This document shows, in pieces, positions 1 through 7,510 of a DNA stretch of 44,124 nt; the stretch's first letter is position 1, and every line of letters begins with the position of its first letter. Under the pieces are notes generated by a model. It was not told the origin of the DNA. It saw only the letters and a program-made list of their open reading frames with translations, and ran no database searches. Source of the DNA: CAG-917 sp051883555 (lineage in GTDB: Bacteria; Bacillota; Clostridia; Christensenellales; CAG-917); assembly GCA_051883555.1 (NCBI GenBank), contig JBJETY010000049.1:1-44124 (forward strand). Direction: 5' to 3'. The position numbers were made by a program, and so were the translations under genes.

Positions 1-611
1 CTGTCAATTACGACGCTGATTTCATGTTTGCAATTTTTATCGAGTTCGATTTCTTCGTCAAGCGTATAATTTACGCCGTCAACCTTTACTCTCAGATAAC
101 CGCTCTTCTTAAGACTTTGAAGCTCTTTTCGATACTCTCCCTTTCTGCCGCGAACGATAGGCGCCAGAATCTGAATTTTGCCGCCCCTTTCGATTATTTT
201 GTCCGCTATCTCGTCAACCGTTTGAGGACGGATTTCTTTTCCGCACTTCGGGCAATGCGGAATACCGATTCTAGCATAAAGCAGTCTTAAATAGTCGTAA
301 ATTTCCGTAACCGTACCGACGGTTGACCTCGGATTTTTCGAAGTCGTTTTCTGGTCGATAGCTACCGCAGGCGAGAGCCCCTCGATATATTCGACGTCCG
401 GTTTTTGCATCTGTCCTAAAAATTGGCGCGCATAGCTCGAAAGACTTTCAATATATCTTCTTTGTCCCTCGGCGAATATCGTGTCGAAAGCAAGCGACGA
501 TTTACCGCTTCCCGAAAGTCCGGTAAAAACGATAAATTTATCTCTCGGAATAGTTAAATCTATATTTTTAAGGTTGTTTTCTTTTGCCCCTTTAATTTTA
601 ATTTCATCCAT
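1..611 (-). CDS. uvrA: Excinuclease ABC subunit A, N-terminal part (runs off the left edge)
   Basis: About 203 N-terminal residues of UvrA, the damage-recognition ATPase of nucleotide excision repair. The translation starts MDEIKIKGAKENNLKNI and carries the Walker A sequence GLSGSGKSS near residue 32. It continues with the YIESLSSYARQFLGQM block and the zinc-binding CPKCG motif, all typical of UvrA. The ATG at 609-611 gives the usual UvrA N-terminus. No strong Shine-Dalgarno is seen; GGG lies about 8 nt upstream. A TATAAT hexamer (minus strand, around 636-641) could start a short separate transcript. The gene follows uvrB in the same direction after 287 bp, so it may be transcribed with uvrB or alone. 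The remainder is outside the window. Confidence 0.97.
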   Translation of the reverse strand, partial: MDEIKIKGAKENNLKNIDLTIPRDKFIVFTGLSGSGKSSLAFDTIFAEGQRRYIESLSSYARQFLGQMQKPDVEYIEGLSPAVAIDQKTTSKNPRSTVGTVTEIYDYLRLLYARIGIPHCPKCGKEIRPQTVDEIADKIIERGGKIQILAPIVRGRKGEYRKELQSLKKSGYLRVKVDGVNYTLDEEIELDKNCKHEISVVID

Positions 612-898
612 AAATTACCCGTTAAAAAATTATACGTTTATCGCATTTTATCGCATATTTTCATATACGCATATTGCAAAATTTATTTGTCTTTCGTTCG
701 CTCTTGGCGTTTGCTCTTGCCCGTAAATTTAAGCTTTTAGTTTTTAATTCCGATTAAGTTTAAACCGACGATTTAGGATAAATCCGTCTGTTTTATGACG
801 AATATACCTTGACAAATTTGTCTGTATGTCAAATCGTAGAGTTTCGGTTTTGATTTATTATACTTCTTATTCGCTACGTTTAAAACGTTTTACGATAT
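612..898. other. uvrB-uvrA intergenic region
   Basis: A 287-bp gap with no convincing gene. Around 767-788 there is a weak hairpin, GACG-ATTTA paired with TAAAT-C-CGTC. Around 814-832 there is a TTGACA...TGTCAA inverted element. A minus-strand TATAAT near 857-862 could be part of a promoter feeding uvrA. I saw no LexA-type GAAC-N4-GTTC box. Confidence 0.5.
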
Positions 899-2851
899 CT
901 AATGTCTGAGTTGCTTTTTTAAAGCGGAAATTTCTTCGCGAAGTTTTATCGCCGCTTCGAAATCGAGCATATCCGCCGCCTGTCGCATCTTTGCGTTAAG
1001 TTTTTCGATTTCCGCCCTTATATCCTCAGGCTTCTTTTTATCGACGTCTGCTTTTTTAGAAATTTCAATCGTATTCGTTATCGGTTTAATTATCGTTTTC
1101 GGCGTTATATTATGTTCGACGTTATATGCGGTTTGCTTTGCCCTCCTTCGGTCCGTCTCCGTAATCGCTCTTTGCATACTGCCCGTAACGGTATCCGCAT
1201 ACATAATAACGCGTGATTCGCTGTTTCGTGCGGCTCTTCCGATTGTTTGAACGAGCGAAGTTTCGCTTCTTAAAAATCCTTCTTTATCCGCGTCGAGAAT
1301 CGCTACCAGCTTAACTTCCGGTATATCGAGTCCCTCTCTTAAAAGATTTATTCCGACAAGGACGTCGAATTCGCCTAACCTGAGCCCTTTTACGATTTCT
1401 ATTCTTTCAAGCGTATCGATATCGCTGTGCATATATTTGACTTTGATATTGACTTCCCTGAGATATTCCGTAAGGCTTTCAGCCATTTTTTTCGTCATAG
1501 TCGTTACAAGCGTTCTGCCGCCCGATTCGGTGACGGCGTTTATCTCTCCGATAAGGTCGTCAATCTGATTTACGGTAGGACGTATTTCGATAGGCGGGTC
1601 GACAAGTCCTGTCGGACGAATAAGCTGTTCAACCACTTTGTCCGCCTGCCCCAATTCATAATCGGCGGGAGTTGCGGAAATACATACAAGCTGTTTGATT
1701 CTCTTATCGAATTCATCGAAACGCAAAGGGCGATTGTCGTATGCCGCAGGAAGTCTGAATCCGTAATCGACAAGATTTTGCTTTCTCGCTTTATCACCGT
1801 TATACATAGCGCGTATTTGCGGAATGGTCATATGACTTTCATCGATAAAAACGACGTAATCGTCTTTGAAAAAGTCCATAAGCGTATACGGTGGTTGCCC
1901 TATTGCGCGTCCGTCAAAATATCTGCTGTAATTTTCGATACCCGAACAATACCCTATTTCCCTTATCATTTCAACGTCATAGTTGACTCTTTCATCTATT
2001 CTTTGCGCTTCTATAAATTTTCCCTGTTCTTCAAAAGTTTTACGTCTTTCTTCCTTATCTGACAGAATCTGAGAAAGAATAGCCTCTTTATCGCCGCCGA
2101 CAACGTAATGGCTTGCAGGGAAAATCATCGTATGTTTTAAATACTTAAGAGGTTTGCAAGTCAAAGAATCGATTTCGGAAATCTTTTCTATTTCATCGCC
2201 GAAAAACTCGACTCTTACGGCAACGTCCGTATTTGCCGCAGGATAAATATCTATAACGTCGCCACGCACTCTGAACGACGAACGTACAAAGTCTATATCG
2301 CTTCTCTTATACTGAATGTTTATAAGTTTATCGATAAGCTCGTCGCGGTCGTAACATTCGCCTTCTCTTAAAGAAACGGCTTGTGAATAGTATTCCACGG
2401 GAGCGCCGAGACCGTAAATACAGGAAACGGACGCCACTACAATCGTATCCCGTCTTTCACAAAGAGAAGCCGTTGCACTGTGTCTTAATTTATCGATTTC
2501 ATCGTTTATGGCAAGGTCTTTTTCGATATAAGTATCGCTTCTGGGAATGTAAGCCTCAGGCTGAAAATAATCGTAATATGAAACAAAAAATTCTACGCGG
2601 TTGTTAGGAAAAAATTCTCTGAATTCGTTGCAAAGCTGGGCGGCAAGCGTTTTATTGTGAGCAATTACAAGAGCCGGTCGTTGCACCTGCTCGATTACGT
2701 TTGCCATAGTAAAAGTTTTACCGCTTCCGGTAACGCCTAAAAGCACTTGCGTTCTGAATCCGTCGTTCAGTCCTTCCACAAGCTCCTTAATAGCCTGCGG
2801 CTGGTCGCCGCAGGGCTTGAATTTGGAAACTAACTGAAATTTTTCTTCCAT
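899..2851 (-). CDS. uvrB: Excinuclease ABC subunit B
   Basis: A 650-residue UvrB, the helicase-like damage-verification subunit that receives DNA from UvrA and recruits UvrC. It begins with the typical FKPCGDQPQAIKEL and has Walker A GVTGSGKT at residues 39-46. The beta-hairpin region YYDYFQPEAYIP, the DEAD-like FIDESH motif and the DIPEVKLV/QTIGRAARN helicase motifs follow. A C-terminal UVR domain (EKLNAKMRQAADMLDFEAA) is the UvrC contact. Length is normal for the family. The start has no good Shine-Dalgarno and lies 48 bp after the stop of the small upstream gene, so translation may depend on the upstream operon genes. Confidence 0.98.
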   Translation of the reverse strand: MEEKFQLVSKFKPCGDQPQAIKELVEGLNDGFRTQVLLGVTGSGKTFTMANVIEQVQRPALVIAHNKTLAAQLCNEFREFFPNNRVEFFVSYYDYFQPEAYIPRSDTYIEKDLAINDEIDKLRHSATASLCERRDTIVVASVSCIYGLGAPVEYYSQAVSLREGECYDRDELIDKLINIQYKRSDIDFVRSSFRVRGDVIDIYPAANTDVAVRVEFFGDEIEKISEIDSLTCKPLKYLKHTMIFPASHYVVGGDKEAILSQILSDKEERRKTFEEQGKFIEAQRIDERVNYDVEMIREIGYCSGIENYSRYFDGRAIGQPPYTLMDFFKDDYVVFIDESHMTIPQIRAMYNGDKARKQNLVDYGFRLPAAYDNRPLRFDEFDKRIKQLVCISATPADYELGQADKVVEQLIRPTGLVDPPIEIRPTVNQIDDLIGEINAVTESGGRTLVTTMTKKMAESLTEYLREVNIKVKYMHSDIDTLERIEIVKGLRLGEFDVLVGINLLREGLDIPEVKLVAILDADKEGFLRSETSLVQTIGRAARNSESRVIMYADTVTGSMQRAITETDRRRAKQTAYNVEHNITPKTIIKPITNTIEISKKADVDKKKPEDIRAEIEKLNAKMRQAADMLDFEAAIKLREEISALKKQLRH

Positions 2852-2899
2852 TTGTTAATTGTTTACCGCTTTGAAAAATTCAAACTTTAAAACAGAAAA

Positions 2900-3292
2900 T
2901 CACACAAACTGGTTTAAAATAAACTTTATAAGCCAACCGACTATTGCAGTACATGCACCCGAAACGACGGCAATAACGATTTTAAACGCAAGTTTCTTTT
3001 TAAAACTCGCTTCGTCCCTTGCAAACGCCAATCCCTTTTTATGTAAGTTTATGCAATAGTACAATTCGCCCTTTTTATCCGTCATCGTAAGGTCAAAATA
3101 ATCGTCGAGCTCGAGATTCTTTAAAGTAGGTTCGAGTTCGTCCGAATCAAATTCCAAATCGTAACTGATATTGGAAAATATATCGACAGGGCGCATAATG
3201 CAGATGCCTTTGTTTCTGCTGGCTTCGTTATAAACGTAACGCATTATGGCTTTTTCTTTTTTTGTAAGAGTTGAATTCTTTTCAAGAGCCAT
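2900..3292 (-). CDS. Small protein with helix-turn-helix-like head and C-terminal membrane segment
   Basis: A 130-residue protein that I cannot name. Residues 1-90 are soluble (LTKKEKAIMRYVYNEAS...) and their spacing suggests a winged-helix-like fold. Residues about 103-127 form a single hydrophobic helix with glycines (FKIVIAVVSGACTAIVGWLI), which would anchor the protein in the membrane with its head in the cytoplasm. It sits 7 bp after a second protein of the same design and 48 bp before uvrB, so it is probably the second gene of a four-gene uvr operon. An AGGT precedes the ATG. It could be a membrane-tethered sensor or simply a co-transcribed unknown; the fold assignment is inference. Confidence 0.8.
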   Translation of the reverse strand: MALEKNSTLTKKEKAIMRYVYNEASRNKGICIMRPVDIFSNISYDLEFDSDELEPTLKNLELDDYFDLTMTDKKGELYYCINLHKKGLAFARDEASFKKKLAFKIVIAVVSGACTAIVGWLIKFILNQFV

Positions 3293-3299
3293 ATATTAC

Positions 3300-3710
3300 C
3301 TATTTTATGAGAGCTATTACGATTGCGCTAATAATCGTAACGATTACGCCGCCGACAAGCGAGCCGAAAAGAGCGGCAAAAAACACCGATTTTTTGAGCG
3401 ACCAATTCTTTCCGATTTTTCCGACGATTCCTTCCTTGCCGTTTGAAGACACAACTTCAAGAGAATCCTCTTCGATTTTAGCTTTAGGAAGAAGGGCTAA
3501 ACAATACTCGTCGTCGTTTGAATATTTGACCTTTATCATTTCCCTGTCGCTGATTTCTTTTATCGCTTCTTTAAGTCCGCTTTTATCGAGAGCAAGACTG
3601 CTCGGCACGGCGGAAATAATTTCATCTGCGTCCAGAATCTTAAAAGCGTCGGTTTCACCGATAAGTGTAACGATTGCCTTTAAAACTTCATTGTTTTTTT
3701 CCTGTATCAT
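3300..3710 (-). CDS. Paralogous-architecture small protein, soluble head plus C-terminal membrane segment
   Basis: A 136-residue unknown protein beginning MIQEKNNEVLKAIVTLIGE. Its soluble head (about 100 residues) has helical segments and a DEYCLALLPKAKIEEDS strand region like a wing. It ends in a hydrophobic helix (FFAALFGSLVGGVIVTIISA). A longer reading from a GTG at 3717-3719 is possible, but that GTG is part of the AGAGGTGG Shine-Dalgarno that sits 6 nt before the ATG at 3708-3710, so the ATG is preferred. The same head-plus-tail layout in the next gene suggests an ancient pair. This is the first gene after the promoter at 3743-3771, ahead of uvrB and uvrA. Confidence 0.8.
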   Translation of the reverse strand: MIQEKNNEVLKAIVTLIGETDAFKILDADEIISAVPSSLALDKSGLKEAIKEISDREMIKVKYSNDDEYCLALLPKAKIEEDSLEVVSSNGKEGIVGKIGKNWSLKKSVFFAALFGSLVGGVIVTIISAIVIALIK

Positions 3711-3742
3711 AAAAGCCACCTCTTTGGTTTATTTGCAATGTC

Positions 3743-3771
3743 AGTATATCACAAGGCATTGACAAAATCAA
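3743..3771 (-). promoter_or_regulatory. Sigma-A-type promoter of the small-protein/uvrB operon
   Basis: On the minus strand, TTGATT, a 17-bp spacer and TATACT. The predicted start is about 25 nt before the ATG at 3710. No LexA-like box overlaps it. Confidence 0.6.
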
Positions 3772-3881
3772 TATTTTTTCATTTGGCCATTAAAAATTGT
3801 TTTACAAATCGAAATTTGTGAGTTAGAATTTATAATAATATAAAAATATAATAAAATAAATACTAATAAAGAAGAAGCGCT

Positions 3882-5531
3882 ATGAATTTACTTGGAAAAT
3901 TTTTAACAAAAACCGACTTTAAGTCATACGATGAATTAAAAAATTTACGTTTGAACGTGCCTGAAGATTTTAACTTCGGCTATGACGTAGTCGACGAATA
4001 CGCACGAATCTGTCCTGAAAAAAAAGCTCTCGTATGGTGCGATTCTCAAGGCGATGAAAAGATTTTATCCTTTAAAGACGTTTCAATCCTTTCCAATAAA
4101 ATGGCAAACTTTATTTTAAGTTGCGGACTGAAAGAAGGCGACTACGTAATGAGCATGTTAAACCGCCGCTGGGAATATTGGGTATTGACCGTTGCTTGCC
4201 ATAAAATCGGCGTAACCATCATTCCTGCAACTCATCTTTTGACGGCAAAAGATATTGCATACCGTATAAACGAATCGGGTGCAAAAATTCTTTTCGCAAC
4301 AACGGAAGAAGACGTCATCGAACACGTTGCGCTCGCTCTTCCTAAATGTGAAAATCTTAAAAAAGTTCTTTATACAAAAAAGGTCGAAGGCTACGACGTA
4401 ATAAGCGAAGAGCTTGAAAAATGCAGCGACTCACTCTCTGTTAAACGTCCTGACCCTAACGGCTCTATGCTTTGTTATTTTACGTCCGGAACGACGGGAA
4501 TGCCTAAAATGGTCGAACATAACTTTTATTATCCTATCGGCCATATTATTACGGCATATTTTTGGCAGAAAGTCGTTGACGACGGTCTTCACTTCACAAT
4601 GGCTGAAACAGGTTGGGCAAAATGCAGTTGGGGCAAAATTTACGGTCAATGGATTTCGGGTACGGCGATTTTTGCATACGATTACAACGGCAGATTCACA
4701 CCGACAGACGTACTTCCGTTTATCGGAAAATATAAAATAACGACCTTCTGCGCGCCGCCTACAATTTATCGTTTCCTTATAAAGGAAGACCTTTCAAAAT
4801 ATGACTTCTCTTCGCTGACTCACTGCTCCACAGCGGGCGAAGCGTTAAATCCAGAAGTCTTCAAACAATTTTACGACGCAACAGGACAAAAAATTTACGA
4901 AGGCTTCGGACAAACGGAATCGGCAGTGCTTCTCGGTTCTTTCTTTTTTGAAGAACCCGTCGTCGGCTCTTTGGGAAAACCTAGCCCGATTTACGACATA
5001 ACTCTTATCGATGACGATGAAGAACCTGTCCCGGACGGAACGGAAGGCGAAATCGCAATTCTGAATTCAAGCGTTTATTGCAGTCTCGTTTCAAACTACA
5101 AAGGCGACCCTGCCAGAACGAAAGAAGCAAGAGGCGGAAAGTATTATCACACGGGCGACCTTGCCATAAAAGACAAAAACGGATATTACTGGTTCGTCGG
5201 AAGAAAAGACGATATCATTAAATCAAGCGGATACCGTATAGGACCGTTCGAAGTCGAATCCGCTCTTATGGAACATCCGAGCGTACTCGAATGTGCTATC
5301 ACAGGTGCTCCTGACCCGCTCAGAGGACAAGTCGTAAAAGCGACTATCATACTTGCAAAAGGTTACGAGCCGAGCGAGGAACTTAAAAAAGAATTGCAAG
5401 ACCACGTAAAACGTCTCACCGCTCCTTATAAATATCCTAGAATTATCGAATTCGTTTCGGAACTTCCTAAAACTACAAGCGGAAAGATAAAGCGTGTGGA
5501 TATAAGAAAAAAAGATAACGACGAAAAATAA
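3882..5531 (+). CDS. AMP-forming acyl-CoA synthetase (medium-chain ACSM-like)
   Basis: A 549-residue member of the ANL (AMP-binding) superfamily. It would activate a carboxylic acid with ATP to an acyl-adenylate and then to acyl-CoA in the cytoplasm. Visible motifs are the phosphate-binding loop TSGTTGMPKM (about residues 201-210), ETGWAKCSWGKIYGQW (typical of the medium-chain/ACSM group), GFGQTES, YHTGDLA, and the C-terminal GRKDDIIKSSGYRIGP hinge with the catalytic lysine motif TSGKIKR. Substrate cannot be told from sequence; a short- or medium-chain or aromatic acid is likely. It stands alone, divergent from the uvr operon, with a weak AAGAAG ribosome site. The downstream terminator at 5855-5886 is shared with the convergent lipoprotein gene. 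Confidence 0.93.
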   Translation: MNLLGKFLTKTDFKSYDELKNLRLNVPEDFNFGYDVVDEYARICPEKKALVWCDSQGDEKILSFKDVSILSNKMANFILSCGLKEGDYVMSMLNRRWEYWVLTVACHKIGVTIIPATHLLTAKDIAYRINESGAKILFATTEEDVIEHVALALPKCENLKKVLYTKKVEGYDVISEELEKCSDSLSVKRPDPNGSMLCYFTSGTTGMPKMVEHNFYYPIGHIITAYFWQKVVDDGLHFTMAETGWAKCSWGKIYGQWISGTAIFAYDYNGRFTPTDVLPFIGKYKITTFCAPPTIYRFLIKEDLSKYDFSSLTHCSTAGEALNPEVFKQFYDATGQKIYEGFGQTESAVLLGSFFFEEPVVGSLGKPSPIYDITLIDDDEEPVPDGTEGEIAILNSSVYCSLVSNYKGDPARTKEARGGKYYHTGDLAIKDKNGYYWFVGRKDDIIKSSGYRIGPFEVESALMEHPSVLECAITGAPDPLRGQVVKATIILAKGYEPSEELKKELQDHVKRLTAPYKYPRIIEFVSELPKTTSGKIKRVDIRKKDNDEK

Positions 5532-5854
5532 AACAATCTATAAACGGTTTTAAATTTAGAAATAAGTTTGAAACCGTTTAATTTTAAAACGGTTTAATTT
5601 AAAACGTGCGATACTGTTTCAATTTTAAGCGTTTAATCAAAAGCGTTAAAACTGAACTTTAATCTAAACTTTAAATTAAATTATAAAAAACTAAAACCGT
5701 TTAAATTTAAAGTACCGTTTAAATTTAAAGTTTTTACTTTAACTAAAATTTGAACTTTAAATTTAAATAAAATTTTAATTTTAAATAAGACTTTAATTTA
5801 AATAAGACTTTAATTTAAATAAGACTTTAATTTAAATAAAATTTTAAATTAAAT
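5532..5854. repeat. AT-rich intergenic region with 17-nt tandem repeats
   Basis: This gap is almost pure low-complexity TTTAAA/ACCGTTT sequence. A 17-nt unit, TTTAATTTAAATAAGAC, is repeated head to tail at 5792-5808 and 5809-5825, with an imperfect copy before (5773-5791) and one after (5826-5842). Further upstream, ACCGTTTAAATTTAAAG occurs twice around 5695-5732. No gene is seen. Confidence 0.75.
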
Positions 5855-5886
5855 AAAAAGACCGCATTTGCGGTCTTTTTATTTTT
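5855..5886. terminator. Bidirectional intrinsic terminator
   Basis: The stem AAAAAGACCGC/GCGGTCTTTTT closes an ATTT loop, with A-tract and T-tract on either side. It can end both the plus-strand acyl-CoA synthetase and the minus-strand lipoprotein gene. It is nearly identical to the terminator at 6562-6596. Confidence 0.9.
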
Positions 5887-5913
5887 GTTGTTCGATATAG
5901 GCGATAATCGCAA

Positions 5914-6294
5914 TTATTTTGCGTCTTTAACGCCCTGTTCCGTTCCCATATAGAAAACGCTACCTACAATGCTGATTGTGACTTCATCGCCTGCGACTTT
6001 CTGATAATAATCGCGAAGAATTTTTGCGTCGGCTGATTTTTCAAACTTAATTACGGTGACAGCGTCTGTTTTATTTTCACCGAAAACTGACCATTTAATT
6101 CCGCCTTCGCAACCTAACGCTTTGCAAATTTCTGCCGTTGCTACAAGTTCTTCTGACGTTGCAATCTCTACGTCATAGCCCTTCTTTTCAAGTTTTTTGC
6201 CAATGCTTTCAGCATTACAAGCACAAAGGCAAGCTGCCATAATTGCAACGATAGAGATTACTGCAACTAATGCTAACACTCTTTTTTTGTTCAT
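5914..6294 (-). CDS. Small putative lipoprotein, copy A of a tandem pair
   Basis: A 126-residue exported protein with a KKR n-region, a hydrophobic core and a lipobox-like LCAC at the start of the mature part (CNAESIGKKLEKKGYDV), so it is probably anchored to the outer face of the membrane. The mature part is about 95 residues and ends in FYMGTEQGVKDAK. It matches its neighbour at 6625-6987 at the signal region, NAESI..KLEKKGY, the centre (VTV.K) and the end (F..GTEQGVKDA). Function is unknown. GGAGGT precedes the ATG. A strong promoter and a 5' hairpin precede the gene. Confidence 0.85.
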   Translation of the reverse strand: MNKKRVLALVAVISIVAIMAACLCACNAESIGKKLEKKGYDVEIATSEELVATAEICKALGCEGGIKWSVFGENKTDAVTVIKFEKSADAKILRDYYQKVAGDEVTISIVGSVFYMGTEQGVKDAK

Positions 6295-6321
6295 AAGTAC
6301 CTCCGATTTTTATAAATAATT

Positions 6322-6372
6322 AATAACTTTCGTTATTTAGTTTATTATATCATGCTACGCAAGTCGTGTCAA
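6322..6372 (-). promoter_or_regulatory. Promoter and 5'-terminal hairpin of lipoprotein copy A
   Basis: On the minus strand: TTGACA (6367-6372), a 17-bp spacer and TATAAT (6344-6349). The predicted start, about 6337, coincides with the first base of the hairpin AATAAC-GAAA-GTTATT (6322-6337). Copy B has the same arrangement with two changed but still paired positions. Confidence 0.85.
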
Positions 6373-6561
6373 TATTGAAACTTTTTATATTCTGTTATTA
6401 AAACGCAGAATATTTTAAAATTCGGTTTTTCGGCATTTTGGCATACTTGCATAAACTTTGAGAAAATTTTTATTCGTTAAATTAATTTAAAAATTAATTT
6501 AAAAAATCATTTAAAAATTAAATTTAAGAATGAAAGATATTTTTTTAAATAAAGAGTTTAA
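6373..6561. other. AT-rich spacer between the duplicated lipoproteins
   Basis: Apart from the promoter of copy A and the terminator of copy B, this spacer holds only A/T-rich runs such as TTAAATTAATTTAAAAATTAA. No gene was found. Confidence 0.6.
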
Positions 6562-6596
6562 ATAAAAAGACCGCAAATGCGGTCCTTTTATTTTTA
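6562..6596 (-). terminator. Intrinsic terminator of lipoprotein copy B
   Basis: Read on the minus strand, GACCGCA and TGCGGTC form a stem followed by TTTTTATTT. The sequence is almost the same as the terminator after copy A, so the duplication included the 3' end. Confidence 0.88.
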
Positions 6597-6624
6597 GATT
6601 GTTTAATTTAAACGATAATCACAA

Positions 6625-6987
6625 TTACATTGCGTCTTTAACGCCCTGTTCCGTTCCGTAAAAAACAACGTTGCTAACTCTCTTGCAAACAAGTTTTACA
6701 CCGAGAGCTTCACCTGTAGCTTTTTCGGCTTCAGCTTGTGCGTCTTTTGCGTCGGCAATTTTGTTGTATTTTACAACCGTAACTTTATCGCCCAATACGC
6801 CTTTCGTTGCGACTACACCCCAAGCAATGGTTGAATCCTTTTCTTCATCACTGAGTGATACGCAGGTGTAACCTTTCTTTTCAAGCTTGTTGGTAATGCT
6901 TTCAGCGTTACAAGCGCAAAGGCAAACTGCCATAATTGCGACGATTGCCATAATTGCAACAATAGCTAAAACTCTTTTTTTATTCAT
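6625..6987 (-). CDS. Small putative lipoprotein, copy B of a tandem pair
   Basis: A 120-residue paralogue of the downstream gene at 5914-6294. It has an MNKKRVLAIVAIMAIV signal, the same CLCACNAES lipobox region, KLEKKGY, and the shared tail FYGTEQGVKDAM. The start is the ATG at 6985-6987 because GGAGGG lies 5 nt before it; a further upstream ATG would place the ribosome site inside the gene. The middle differs strongly from copy A, which suggests an old duplication or divergent selection on the exposed part. Function unknown. Confidence 0.85.
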   Translation of the reverse strand: MNKKRVLAIVAIMAIVAIMAVCLCACNAESITNKLEKKGYTCVSLSDEEKDSTIAWGVVATKGVLGDKVTVVKYNKIADAKDAQAEAEKATGEALGVKLVCKRVSNVVFYGTEQGVKDAM

Positions 6988-7020
6988 TATACCCTCCGTT
7001 TTTGCCATAGGCAAATTTTT

Positions 7021-7072
7021 TGTAACTTTCGTTACATTATTTCATTATATAATATAAAAATTTTTATGTCAA
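7021..7072 (-). promoter_or_regulatory. Promoter and 5'-terminal hairpin of lipoprotein copy B
   Basis: On the minus strand: TTGACA (7067-7072), a 17-bp spacer and TATAAT (7044-7049), a consensus promoter. The hairpin TGTAAC-GAAA-GTTACA (7021-7036) begins at the predicted transcription start. Confidence 0.85.
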
Positions 7073-7510
7073 CACAAAATAATCACTCATAGCCCTAAAT
7101 TGCGGAAGTTTGAAAAGCCCTTGAATCAATCCGATATCGTTTGTTTTGCAAATTAAACGTAACAAAAATCAGATGTAAAATTGATAAATACCTTTATTGT
7201 TTTTTATATAGCCTTAATACATTGACTAAAAATTTTATATTTGCTAAAATTTTAAATGTAAACAAAACGGTTGTTTAAAATTTATAATTTTGTAATTTAT
7301 AATTATGAAATTTGTAATTATATTGCTGATTGCTTTAGCCTTATAATTTTGTTTATAAGAGTTTAAAAAACCGATTAATAATTTGAAAGTTGAAAGCAAC
7401 CGAAAAGTTTAGTCGTTAATCGTTCGATTCGCAAATTCCGCTTGCGTTATGTCGGAATTTAAACAAGACTATGCGATTTATTCGTAAATAGGTATAACAA
7501 AAAACAGTTT
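7073..7510. other. Intergenic region upstream of the Na/Pi cotransporter
   Basis: About 440 bp of AT-rich sequence between divergent genes. No gene is seen. A TATAAC hexamer at about 7493-7498 lies 12 nt before the ATG of the cotransporter and may be its -10 box; no clear -35 was found. Confidence 0.45.

Noticed and set aside
1427..2062. A 211-codon open frame on the plus strand inside uvrB
   Set aside because: It lies opposite a well-conserved uvrB; the translation is low in typical protein features and there is no ribosome site.
2852..3771. LexA box before the uvr operon
   Set aside because: No GAAC-N4-GTTC-like sequence was found near the promoter or before uvrB.
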